NCBI GenBank assembly: GCA_022483465.1
Contig: JAKVNF010000002.1
Location: forward strand, 806,001 to 870,000
Origin: Lachnospiraceae bacterium
GTDB lineage: Bacteria; Bacillota; Clostridia; Lachnospirales; Lachnospiraceae
Reading direction: 5' to 3'
DNA: 64,000 nucleotides
Shown: piece after piece, positions 1-8,035 of the stretch
Layout of the letters: every line of letters starts with the position of its first letter
Position numbering within the stretch: position 1 is the stretch's first letter
Position numbers and translations under genes: made by a program
The notes under the pieces: model-generated
What the model saw: only the letters and a program-made list of their open reading frames with translations
Database searches by the model: none
What the model was told of the DNA's origin: nothing

Positions 1-756
1 ATAGCAGGGGCGGAAAACAGGAACAACATTATTGGTTTCGCTGTATGTACGCACTGCCGTATCTTCCACCTCTGGGTGTTCCATATAATCCAGCAGTGCG
101 TTGTATTCGTCGATCAGATATTGATCATCTTTCGGAACCAGCAATGGCATCGGGTCAAGTCCATCCATATGAACCACAAGACGCTCCGTTTCCTTATCGA
201 CTTTGAGAACGATAATACGATTGATTTCTTTCGCCCGCATTACAGGCAGATCGCCTCGCTTATAGAAGTGGATATTCTTCCCATTGGAGTACAGGACTTT
301 TTGAATGCCCTGCCAGATATTATCCGCACTGGTAGCAGCAAGAACAGAAGGAATCTTGTGGCCTTTTGCCGCTTCCTGCATTAATTTTTGAACCTCAGAT
401 TTTGAGACCTGAAATTTACGCTGCATTGCAGCCATCTGATTGGCAGTATGTTTTCTTGCCTCATCCAGCTGCTGATACGCATCGGATTTGGGATTCAGCT
501 TGGCAAGATGCTGCTTCTTCCACAGATAGTCTTTCTGAAGAGCACGATATTTCCGCGTACGCTTGAGCTGATCAATCCGTTTGCGCATGATGGCTATCGT
601 TTCATTATCAGCTCTGCGCAGGGTATCGTTTTTGGAGAAAGTATGCCGTTTGTTGTCTTCATCTATGTCTGCCTCAAATGCGATAACATGGCGAGGGCAT
701 AAAAACCGATAAGCAGTACGATTCTCATTTTCCAGTCTGAAACGCTTGAATCCCAT
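1..756 (-). CDS. TnpB-like (IS605 OrfB superfamily) transposon protein, N-terminal part, runs off window edge
   Basis: An open frame of 252 codons starts at ATG 756 behind a strong AGGAGG (about 764-769) and is still open at base 1, so only the N-terminal part is visible. The protein begins MGFKRFRLENENRTAYRF. It has a long basic helical stretch (about residues 55-125) and then a segment around residues 140-175 (DNIWQGIQKVLYSNGK, RGDLPVMRAKEINR) resembling the wedge region of clostridial TnpB/OrfB-type proteins. A RuvC half would lie beyond the edge, so the nuclease assignment is an inference. Upstream lie a 26-codon ORF and, at 994-1018, a 25-bp inverted repeat end shared with the MITE near 27.8 kb. 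Terminal inverted repeats are atypical for IS200/IS605 elements, so another transposase family remains possible. Confidence 0.5.
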   Translation of the reverse strand, partial: MGFKRFRLENENRTAYRFLCPRHVIAFEADIDEDNKRHTFSKNDTLRRADNETIAIMRKRIDQLKRTRKYRALQKDYLWKKQHLAKLNPKSDAYQQLDEARKHTANQMAAMQRKFQVSKSEVQKLMQEAAKGHKIPSVLAATSADNIWQGIQKVLYSNGKNIHFYKRGDLPVMRAKEINRIIVLKVDKETERLVVHMDGLDPMPLLVPKDDQYLIDEYNALLDYMEHPEVEDTAVRTYSETNNVVPVFRPCY

Positions 757-814
757 ATGCCGTCCTCCTGATAGAAAGGAGTTGTCTTGCTTGTTGCATT
801 ACAAATGTGTCGGA

Positions 815-895
815 TTATTTTGAAGTTAAGAGAATCTTAAGATCCGAATCGGAGAGGTTGTTTACTACAGCCAGTATGCATTCGATGTTACCCAT
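815..895 (-). CDS. 26-aa leader ORF of the left-edge transposon
   Basis: ATG at 895 is preceded by AGGAGG and followed by 26 codons (MGNIECILAVVNNLSDSDLK, then ILLTSK) and TAA at 815-817. It lies in the leader of the TnpB-like gene, 58 nt before its start, inside the transposon end. The good ribosome binding site suggests it is translated. It might be a regulatory leader peptide or a small accessory protein. I do not recognise the peptide. Confidence 0.4.
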   Translation of the reverse strand: MGNIECILAVVNNLSDSDLKILLTSK

Positions 896-993
896 AGTCG
901 TGTCCTCCTGACACGACTATTATAGGTCAAGTCCTAAAAGGGCGTCGTACATTCAAATGTACAAATCCGGAAAAACTTTTGGGATCGCTACTT

Positions 994-1018
994 ATCAACC
1001 CGTTTCTTTACTAACGCC
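994..1018. repeat. Terminal inverted repeat of the left-edge transposon
   Basis: The 25 bases here match the ends of the MITE at 27647-27954 with one mismatch to its left end. Read on the minus strand they start GGCGTTAGTAAAGAAACGGG. Similarity to the MITE left end continues inward through a GCGATC block. The element containing the TnpB-like gene therefore probably ends at 1018, and 1019-1026 would be the target duplication if this family also makes 8-bp duplications. The other end is outside the window. Confidence 0.7.
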
Positions 1019-1039
1019 TCTTCAAAATTTCTTCATTTT

Positions 1040-1087
1040 GCGGGCGGCTTACCGGGGCAAGCCCCGGGGCTTGAACCCGCCGCCCGC
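1040..1087. repeat. GC-rich inverted repeat between transposon end and holA
   Basis: GCGGGCGGC (1040-1048) pairs perfectly with GCCGCCCGC (1079-1087), and the interior contains a second palindrome (ACCGGGGC / GCCCCGGG). It lies just downstream of holA. It could act as a terminator or RNA stabiliser, but no proper U-tract follows on the minus strand and only a weak one (ATTTTA) on the plus strand. Confidence 0.5.
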
Positions 1088-1104
1088 ATTTTATGTCACC
1101 GCAC

Positions 1105-2139
1105 TCAGGCGGTATTCTGGGAATTTGCGGCGATCAGGCGCTCCACCGCGATCTGCGGGTCCGCCTTGCCGCTTCGAAAGTCCATGCCTGCCTGGATGCA
1201 GGCATCCAGTGCCTGCACCAGGCTCTCTTCCTGATAGTAGCGGAGCATGGGACAGATCCTGTGGGAGAAGACCCAGGGATTCGCCCCCATCAGCTGCGCC
1301 GCCTCCCGCTCCGGGTGGGACCGCAAAAGCTCCTGCGCCTGCAGGAGCTGCCCGTACTGCCTTGTCATCAGGGACAGGATGACAGGCGGCGGGGTCTGGA
1401 GTTTCAAAAGATCCATGTAGATCTTCATCGCCCGGTCCGGGTTCTTCTCCCCGATCGCCGAGATCATGTCGAAGATCTGATCCCGCACCAGCGGGGAGGA
1501 GATCGTCAGGATGTCCTCTTTTGTGATCTCCTCCCGCTCTCCGGCATAGCTCACCAGCTTCCGGACCTCATTCTCCACGGTCAGCATGTCCGTTCCCACG
1601 TAGGAAAGGAAAAAGGCCAGGGTCTGCGGGGCAATCCGGTGTCCCTCCCGGCGGAAGCGCCCTGCGGTCCAGGCCGCCATGTCGCGGTCGCTGGGGGTCT
1701 CACAGTTCAGAATAAAGCCGTACTTTTTGATCTGCTTGTAGAGCTTTGTGGTCCCCTTGGGCTTCTCCTCCACAAAGATCAGCACCGTGGTCTCGGGAAT
1801 GTCCTTGATGTACTCGGCCAGGTGCTCCGCCTCGGACCCGCCCCGGTTTCCCCAGAGGAAGGTGTTTTCCAGGACAATCACCCGCCGCTCGGCAAAGAAG
1901 GGCATGGTCTCCGCAAGGCCGATCACATCGTGGGCAGTGAAGCCGTCCCCGGTGTAGTAGGCGGCATTCATCTTGTCACCGCCGGCAAGCACCGCCTCCC
2001 GGAGCTTGTCCCGGTTCTGGGTGCGAAGGTAGGCCTGCTCCCCACAGAGCAGGTACACCCGCTGGAAGGCCTGCTCTTTGATCTGTCTGTTCAGTTCCTC
2101 CTGCGCTTCGCGCAGGCCGGACTCCTGTTTCTTCGCCAT
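1105..2139 (-). CDS. holA: DNA polymerase III subunit delta
   Basis: The product is the delta subunit of the clamp loader, which opens the DnaN sliding clamp for loading on primed DNA. From ATG 2139 (AAGGAAGGA upstream) it has 344 residues, the usual family size. The N-terminal AAA+-like region contains LLCGEQAYL near residue 20, where HolA proteins have a degenerate nucleotide site, followed by MPFFAERRVIVLEN. The middle carries a lid-like helical region (VENEVRKLVSYAG), and the C-terminal collar domain contains DRAMKIYMDLL and ILSLMTRQYGQLLQAQELL. The frame is open to 2286, but the ATG at 2139 has the best ribosome site and fits family starts. It is divergent from thrS and stands alone. Confidence 0.93.
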   Translation of the reverse strand: MAKKQESGLREAQEELNRQIKEQAFQRVYLLCGEQAYLRTQNRDKLREAVLAGGDKMNAAYYTGDGFTAHDVIGLAETMPFFAERRVIVLENTFLWGNRGGSEAEHLAEYIKDIPETTVLIFVEEKPKGTTKLYKQIKKYGFILNCETPSDRDMAAWTAGRFRREGHRIAPQTLAFFLSYVGTDMLTVENEVRKLVSYAGEREEITKEDILTISSPLVRDQIFDMISAIGEKNPDRAMKIYMDLLKLQTPPPVILSLMTRQYGQLLQAQELLRSHPEREAAQLMGANPWVFSHRICPMLRYYQEESLVQALDACIQAGMDFRSGKADPQIAVERLIAANSQNTA

Positions 2140-2333
2140 ATCCTTCCTTCCGCTATCTTTCACAGCTTGCACCATTGTATCATGAACCACAGAAAGAGCA
2201 CATGCGCAATCTGTAAAATTCAGCACAGAGTGTGTGAAATTTCGGAAAGAAGGGGCTGCCCTGCCACAACATGCGGCCGGGTGCATGCGGAAAAGGATGC
2301 CGGATCTGCCCGGTTTTGCGCAAAAAACGACGC

Positions 2334-2362
2334 TTTACTTTTCCGATTCCGGGGCATACAAT
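2334..2362 (+). promoter_or_regulatory. thrS promoter
   Basis: TTTACT (2334-2339), a 17-bp spacer and TACAAT (2357-2362) form a sigma-A-type promoter about 400 bp before thrS. Transcription would start near 2369 and produce the T-box leader. Confidence 0.6.
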
Positions 2363-2404
2363 GCCCTTGTTGCGGGAGAGATTCCGCAACACTGCATCAC
2401 ACAA

Positions 2405-2640
2405 AGCGTTGACGAGAAGAGTAGGTCGATCCGCTGCAACAGAGACGGGTACAGTTTGCTGAGAGTGCCCCTGCGAAAGATCCTCTGAAGACCATCTCCG
2501 AGCGGCCCCAATCCGGCCCGGTGATTCCGTTATCATCCAATCAAGTGGTCCTGTGCACTGCACAGGATAAGCAGGGTGGAACCGCGTAACAGAACTTACG
2601 CCCCTGCCGGAGGAGCTTCCTCCGGCAGGGATTTTTTGTT
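2405..2640 (+). promoter_or_regulatory. T-box leader riboswitch (tRNA-Thr)
   Basis: The conserved T-box AGGGTGGAACCGCG lies at 2573-2586, directly before a strong intrinsic terminator, as in aminoacyl-tRNA synthetase leaders. Upstream is a structured stem I region with GAGAAGAGTAGGTC near 2413. The probable specifier is ACC (2491-2493), a threonine codon, which matches thrS downstream. Uncharged tRNA-Thr would pair with the specifier and the T-box bulge and so favour antitermination. The 5' boundary is approximate. Confidence 0.92.
2601..2638 (+). terminator. Regulated terminator of the thrS T-box
   Basis: CCCTGCCGGAGGA pairs with TCCTCCGGCAGGG, followed by ATTTTTTGTT. It is the attenuator alternative to the T-box antiterminator. 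Confidence 0.92.
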
Positions 2641-2755
2641 ACCCCATACATGTGCAGTCGGTACCGGCGCCGCCCCTGCGGACCCGGCACCAAAATCAAT
2701 CTGGACACCGCCGGTCGCGGCAGTCCCCGGGTAGGACCCGGAAGGAGAAGAACCT

Positions 2756-4639
2756 ATGGAACACGAAGAATACCTGAAGCTGTACCGCCACTCTCTGGCA
2801 CACATCCTGGCAAAGGCTGTCATTGAGCTCTACGGGAAGGATGTGCAGTACGCAATCGGACCGCAGATCGAGGACGGCGCCTACTACGATTTCGTCCTGC
2901 CGGAAGGCAAGACGATCTCCGAGTCGGACTTCAAGGCCATTGAGGACCGCATGCACGAGATCATCAAGCGCAAAGAGCCCTGGACCAGAAAGGAAGTCAC
3001 AAGGGAAGAGGCCCTCTCGATCTTCAAGGATCAGAAGTTCAAGACCGAGCTCATTCAGGACCTGCCGGCAGATGAGAAGATCACGGTGTACTACACCGGA
3101 GATGACTACGTCGATCTGTGCAGAGGACCTCACGTCGAGAACTCCCAGGAGCTCCTGGGCGCTGCCTTTAAGATCCACAGCGTCTCCATGGCTTACTGGC
3201 GCGGCGATGAGAAGCGGGACCACATGACCCGTGTCTATATGTACGCTTTTCCCTCCAAGGATGAGCTCAAGCAGCACATCAAGATGATCGAGGAGGCAAA
3301 GGAGCGCGATCACAAGAAGATCGGCGCCCAGCTCGAGCTGTTCATGTTCAACGAGACCGCTCCGGGCATGCCCTACTGGCTTCCCAGAGGATGGAAGATG
3401 TACAAGGCACTGCTCGCCTACTCCCGTGAGGTTCAGGAGCGCCACGGCTACACGGAGATCGCAGCGCCGCTCATCAACAACAAGAAGCTCTGGCTGGTCT
3501 CCGGCCACTGGGCACACTACCTCAACAACATGTTCATCGTCCCCGGCTTTGATGGCTACACCAAGGCCGATGTGAACATCGCAGATGTGGTGGAAAACCC
3601 CAAGGATGAGACCGAGGAGCCCAAGACCGTCAAGATTCAGGCTGGCTCCCTGATCTACAACCGCGAGAACATCGACACCATGGCGGCTAAGCCCATGAAC
3701 TGCCCCAACGCCATGCTGACCTACAAGAGAAAGAACCGCTCTTACAAGGAGCTCCCGATCCGCTACAGCGAGTACGACGTGCTGCACCGCAAGGAGAAGT
3801 CCGGTCAGATGAACGGCCTGTTCCGTGTGCAGGAGTTCCGTCAGGACGATGACCACACCTTCGTCATGGAGTCCCAGATCAAGAGCGAGATCGCAGACAT
3901 CATCTCCATCGCAGACGAGGTCTACAAGACCTTCGGCGTGACCTACCGCGCTGAGCTCTCCACCCGTCCCGATGACTACATGGGCGATATCAATGTCTGG
4001 AACCAGGCAGAGAAAGATCTGAAGGAGATCCTCGACGAGAAGTACGGCGAGGGCGGCTATGAGATCAATGAGGGCGACGGCGCCTTCTACGGCCCCAAGA
4101 TCGACCTGCAGATCAAGGATGCCATCGGCAGAGAGTGGCAGTGCGGCACGATCCAGCTCGACTTCCAGCTGCCTCACAACTTCGGCCTGACCTATACCGC
4201 TGAGGACGGCACCCAGCAGATGCCCGTCGTCATCCACCGCGCCATCTACGGCTCCCTGGAGCGGTTCATCGGCATCATCACCGAGAACTTCAAGGGCAAC
4301 TTCCCGTTCTGGCTCTCTCCTTACCAGGTCGGCATTGTCCCGATCCGCACGGAGCACAACGCCTATGCCAAGAAGGTCGAGGATCTTCTGCGTGACAACG
4401 GCATCCGCGTGGAGGCTGACTACAGCGACAACAACATGAAGACCAAGATCAAGACCTTCCGTGGCTACAAGGATCCCTATGTTCTGGTCCTTGGCGACAA
4501 GGAAGCGGCGGAGAACACCGTCTCCATCAACATCCGCGGCAACAAGCAGCTCAACGGCGTGCCGCTGGATCAGTTCCTGGAGCTGTGTAAGAAGATGAAC
4601 CGGGAGCACAGCCTGGAGCTGGTGGATCACCTCGACTGA
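2756..4639 (+). CDS. thrS: Threonyl-tRNA synthetase, form without TGS domain
   Basis: The enzyme charges tRNA-Thr with threonine. The 627-residue product begins (MEHEEYLKLYRHSLAH) directly in the editing domain, with the HxxxH motif HSLAH, and later DLCRGPH supplies the editing Cys and His. The class II catalytic core has the three zinc ligands in the expected order: Cys316 (MNCPNAM), His367 (QDDDHTF) and His494 (VVIHRAIYG). The motif 3 arginine lies in GSLERFIG, and an anticodon-binding domain ends the protein. The TGS domain that normally occupies the first ~60 residues is absent, while an acidic insertion (about 270-300, ADVVENPKDETEEPK) enlarges the core. Start ATG 2756 follows GAAGGAG. 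Expression is controlled by the T-box leader. Confidence 0.96.
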   Translation: MEHEEYLKLYRHSLAHILAKAVIELYGKDVQYAIGPQIEDGAYYDFVLPEGKTISESDFKAIEDRMHEIIKRKEPWTRKEVTREEALSIFKDQKFKTELIQDLPADEKITVYYTGDDYVDLCRGPHVENSQELLGAAFKIHSVSMAYWRGDEKRDHMTRVYMYAFPSKDELKQHIKMIEEAKERDHKKIGAQLELFMFNETAPGMPYWLPRGWKMYKALLAYSREVQERHGYTEIAAPLINNKKLWLVSGHWAHYLNNMFIVPGFDGYTKADVNIADVVENPKDETEEPKTVKIQAGSLIYNRENIDTMAAKPMNCPNAMLTYKRKNRSYKELPIRYSEYDVLHRKEKSGQMNGLFRVQEFRQDDDHTFVMESQIKSEIADIISIADEVYKTFGVTYRAELSTRPDDYMGDINVWNQAEKDLKEILDEKYGEGGYEINEGDGAFYGPKIDLQIKDAIGREWQCGTIQLDFQLPHNFGLTYTAEDGTQQMPVVIHRAIYGSLERFIGIITENFKGNFPFWLSPYQVGIVPIRTEHNAYAKKVEDLLRDNGIRVEADYSDNNMKTKIKTFRGYKDPYVLVLGDKEAAENTVSINIRGNKQLNGVPLDQFLELCKKMNREHSLELVDHLD

Positions 4640-4684
4640 GGCCGGATCAACTCCCATCACAACAGAAATCTCTCAGCACTGCTG

Positions 4685-4718
4685 CGGCTGCTGCCCATCT
4701 GGGCGGCAGCCGTTTTTT
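4685..4718 (+). terminator. Terminator after thrS
   Basis: CGGCTGCTGCCC and GGGCGGCAGCCG form a stem with loop ATCT, followed by TTTTTT. Confidence 0.88.
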
Positions 4719-4899
4719 GCTGCACAAAACTGAGCCCTCGTAATTGTCATAGACTTACAAAAAAGCGGCGCGGAAAGAAGGGCTGGTGGCAGCATGGCGC
4801 TTCCTGGAGTATTCTTCTTTCCGAGGGCTGTCTTTCTGCGCGCTCCCTCTTCTGCACATCATTTCCCATCCCACCTCTCCCATCTCAGGAGGCTTTTCC

Positions 4900-7176
4900 A
4901 TGCGCCGTCCCCTCGCCTTTGCCTGCGCACTCTTTGCCGCAGCGATCTGTCTTTGTCTCTCCCTCTGGGTCCCGGAGGGAAACCGCTACCAGACTCTCCG
5001 GGGGCAGACAGTCATCCTCTCGGGCACCGTCTCCTCCAAGGAATACAAGTGTCAGGAGGATGGAAGCCGCAGGCTCCTTGTCACGATCCGCTCGGTGCGC
5101 TTTGTGTCCGGCAATGACGCTGCCCAGGATCCTCGCTTCTCGGTTCTTCTTCGCATCACGGCACCGGAGACCGGCCGCGCCCGGGAGGACATTCAGGCCC
5201 CCATCGGAAGCCGGATCACCGCATCGGGAACGCTTCGCTGCTACAGTCCTGCCACCAATGAGGGCTGCTTTGATGCGCTCTCCTACTACCGCTCCCTGGG
5301 ACTTGGCGACTTCTCCCTCTCCGGGGCAAGCCTTCTTTCCTCTGACGGAAACCGGGATGTCCTGCGGGATCTTCTGTACCGCCTGCGCCTGCGCCTCTCC
5401 GAGGTGCTGGATGCCTGCCTGTCCGCAGACAGCGCTGCGGTGATGAAGGCCATGCTCCTGGGGGAGAAGGGCTACCTCTCCCAGTCCACAAAGGACCTCT
5501 ACCAGGGCGGCGGGATCATCCACGTGCTGGCCATCTCAGGGCTCCACATCTCCTTTGTCGGCATGAGCCTGTACCGGCTGCTGCGAAAGAGGCTGGGTGC
5601 CGGCCGCACCCTCTCCTGTCTTGCCTCCTGTCTGGTGATCGTCCTCTACTGCCTGATGACCGGCTTTTCCGTCTCCGCCTTTCGGGCGGTCTTTATGTTC
5701 TGCCTGCACATGGCGGCGCTCCTTCTGCACCGCACCTATGATATGGTGACTGCCGTCACCCTGACAGGCGCACTCCTCCTCGTCTCGGAGCCCTATCTCT
5801 TCTGCCAGTCCGGCTTCCAGTTTTCCTTTGCGGCCGTCCTCTCCCTCTGCATCCTGCTTCCCGCTTTCACTCCGGAGCGGGGAAAGCCGGATCTTTTTGA
5901 GCGTGCCGGGCAGGCACTATCCGTGAGCGCCGGCACCTTTCCGGTCTACCTGGTCACCTACGGCTACTGGCCCTGGGTGAGCCTGATTCTGAATCCCATC
6001 ATCCTGCCCCTGATGTCAGTGCTGTTGCCGGCGGGCTTTCTGGTGCTCCTCATCGGAAGCTTTTCTCTGTCCGCAGGGAGAGCTGCCGGTCTTTTGCCGG
6101 AAGCTCTTCTTCTGTTCTGCGAAAAGCTCTGCACCCTGGCACAGTCGATTCCGGGGCATCTGCGCATTCCCGGAGCCCCCGCTCTCTTCCTTGTAATTCT
6201 GTTCTATGCACTCCTGGGCGTGCTGGTCCTTCTGCATGACCGGATTCCCTCCGCAGGGAAACTGCTCTGGCTTCTTGGCTGCGTGGGGCTGCTTCTGATC
6301 CGGAATCCCGCCGGCTGCACCGTCAAGGCCGCCGATGTGGGACAGGGGGACGGAATCCTCATCGAGGCAGATGGCCGGGTGATCGTGATCGACGGCGGCA
6401 GCACCTCCCAGACGGATCTCGCAAGGTACCGGCTGGATCCGCTCCTCTGCCACGACGGTGCCGGCACCATCGACGCCTGGATACTCACCCACGACGACAC
6501 AGATCACTGCTCGGGTCTCGTGGAGATTCTGGAGGACAATGGGCGAAGCGGCATCCGAATCAAGCAGATCCTCTTGCCGGACATCGCAGAAGAGACGAAG
6601 TCCGACAACTACCGGACGATTGAAAAAGATGCGGCAGCCGCCGGGGTCCCCATCTCCTACCTTCGTGCAGGCATGACACTCAGCAGCGGAGCGCTCTCCC
6701 TGTACTGCCTTCACCCGGAGGCCGGCTATACCTGCGAGGATCCCAACGAGTACAGCACGACCCTCCTACTGCACTACGGGAACTTCAGCGCCCTCCTCAC
6801 CGGGGACCTGGAGGGCGATGGGGAGACCGACATGCTCAAGTACCTCTTCTCTCACCAGGCAGAGGTCATCTCCCACGGCGGGCGGTTTGACGCCTCCGGT
6901 CGGCTCCATGTCACCCTCCTCAAGGTTGCCCACCATGGCAGCAGCGGCGCCACCAGCGAGGCCTTTCTGCAGAAAGTCACCGCAGACCTTGGCGTCATTT
7001 CCTGCGGTGTGGACAACGAGTACGGTCACCCTCACAAGGCCACCCTGGAGCGGCTGCAGGCCGCAGGAATTCCTTGGTATGACACCCGCTACAGCGGAGA
7101 GGTGATTTTTCACACAGACGGAAAAAAGCTCTCCGCCCGAAAAATCGGAGGAGAGCTCTATGAAACAGGGTCATAA
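4900..7176 (+). CDS. comEC: ComEC/Rec2 family DNA-uptake channel
   Basis: The product resembles the inner-membrane channel that carries single-stranded transforming DNA into the cytoplasm. Domains in order are two N-terminal membrane segments with an OB-like region (about 1-170), the Competence domain with many membrane helices (signature HVLAISGLHISF near residue 210) and a C-terminal metallo-beta-lactamase-like domain from about residue 475 (ADVGQGDGILIEADG, THDDTDH, KVAHHGSSG). The metal-binding motif THDDTDH is intact, so the lactamase-like domain may be active as a nuclease. The frame opens at 4786, but ATG 4900 has AGGAGG at 4887-4892 and gives a normal N-terminal helix, so I prefer it (758 aa). 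No other competence gene is in the window. No clear terminator follows. Confidence 0.92.
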   Translation: MRRPLAFACALFAAAICLCLSLWVPEGNRYQTLRGQTVILSGTVSSKEYKCQEDGSRRLLVTIRSVRFVSGNDAAQDPRFSVLLRITAPETGRAREDIQAPIGSRITASGTLRCYSPATNEGCFDALSYYRSLGLGDFSLSGASLLSSDGNRDVLRDLLYRLRLRLSEVLDACLSADSAAVMKAMLLGEKGYLSQSTKDLYQGGGIIHVLAISGLHISFVGMSLYRLLRKRLGAGRTLSCLASCLVIVLYCLMTGFSVSAFRAVFMFCLHMAALLLHRTYDMVTAVTLTGALLLVSEPYLFCQSGFQFSFAAVLSLCILLPAFTPERGKPDLFERAGQALSVSAGTFPVYLVTYGYWPWVSLILNPIILPLMSVLLPAGFLVLLIGSFSLSAGRAAGLLPEALLLFCEKLCTLAQSIPGHLRIPGAPALFLVILFYALLGVLVLLHDRIPSAGKLLWLLGCVGLLLIRNPAGCTVKAADVGQGDGILIEADGRVIVIDGGSTSQTDLARYRLDPLLCHDGAGTIDAWILTHDDTDHCSGLVEILEDNGRSGIRIKQILLPDIAEETKSDNYRTIEKDAAAAGVPISYLRAGMTLSSGALSLYCLHPEAGYTCEDPNEYSTTLLLHYGNFSALLTGDLEGDGETDMLKYLFSHQAEVISHGGRFDASGRLHVTLLKVAHHGSSGATSEAFLQKVTADLGVISCGVDNEYGHPHKATLERLQAAGIPWYDTRYSGEVIFHTDGKKLSARKIGGELYETGS

Positions 7177-7693
7177 TTTACGTATAGCTTCTCATCAGGT
7201 CAAATTTCGTCTTACACTTCAATGAGCTGAAACTTTCAGATATGTGCCACAGCATTGACACTGCAGCATGTGCTGAGCTCTGTAAGGGATGGGCCGAACA
7301 ATCTGTGGAAAAACCATGTATCTTTTCAATCTCAGAGATTCTCTTCTTTGCACCGCCTCCTCCGGAATTATATGTCCGAATTGTCCCGGCCACAACGGGT
7401 ATTGTGCATCCGACCACTGATAGCGTACCTTGTACTTTGCTGATTGCAAATGTGGTATCTTTTCTTCTTTCTGCAGATGTCTGCTCACAACATAGGACAG
7501 CACTGTCTGTTCTTTGAAAAACCGCAAAAGGTATTGATGTCAATCTGCTCTTGGTTCGGAATCTCTCTGCTCCGTATTGAGCAATTCTATCAATATAAAA
7601 ATAGGAACCATGTTTCACGCAATCTGCTTCATGGAATCTTTATCCCTCTTCTCCTCGGTTATGCTATTTTGGAGATTTCAGTAACTCCGTGAC
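7177..7693. other. Gene-poor stretch downstream of comEC
   Basis: No convincing gene is visible. Overlapping short frames exist on the minus strand (7178-7618 and 7219-7527); one ends in a CQCCGTYLKV zinc-ribbon-like string, but their residue make-up is erratic and they may be decayed remnants. I see no clear RNA gene here. Confidence 0.4.
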
Positions 7694-7894
7694 TTACTCT
7701 GTCCGAAGGTTACGCAAAAATGTCTTCGATACTCCAAGTGGATATTCTGGACTCTGCACGAAATTTTCAGAGATATCTTTCTTTCCGGATATTACACAGC
7801 TGACATATGCAGGAGTAACCCCAATCCTTCTAGCAAACTCTCCCGAGAGATGCCGTTCTTCAAACAGATTGCAAATTGTCGTTCTTGGATGCAT
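7694..7894 (-). CDS. Small Xre/HigA-like helix-turn-helix protein, possibly a remnant
   Basis: The 66-codon frame has a recognisable helix-turn-helix at about residues 17-42 (EFARRIGVTPAYVSCVISG, then KK) and a tail (LGVSKTFLRNL) like the end of HigA/Xre-type antitoxin domains. No toxin partner is visible, the ATG lacks a good ribosome site and the surroundings are degenerate, so it may be the relic of a larger gene. If expressed, it would be a DNA-binding regulator. Confidence 0.4.
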   Translation of the reverse strand: MHPRTTICNLFEERHLSGEFARRIGVTPAYVSCVISGKKDISENFVQSPEYPLGVSKTFLRNLRTE

Positions 7895-8035
7895 GATTAA
7901 TCATAGGATATATCAGTTTTTATTGTGGCGATTATCATCAACTTCTAATCATTGATGTTCAGGACCAATTCCCTGATAACGTTACCAGTCAGTTAAAAGT
8001 ATCATAATGAAAGCCACCATCTTAAGATTGTAAAT

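Noticed and set aside
1040-1087. GC-rich palindrome considered as a tRNA fragment because of GGGTTCAAGCCCC
   Set aside because: No anticodon or D-arm can be drawn; it is a simple nested inverted repeat.
1093-2412. Long plus-strand frame opposite holA
   Set aside because: Mirror of the GC-rich holA codons; the minus-strand protein matches HolA over its full length.
2696-4660. Long minus-strand frame opposite thrS
   Set aside because: Antisense of a GC-rich gene with Leu/Val-rich, motif-free translation; thrS is certain.
7178-7618. Overlapping minus-strand short frames downstream of comEC
   Set aside because: No ribosome sites, erratic composition and no recognisable domain; possibly decayed sequence.
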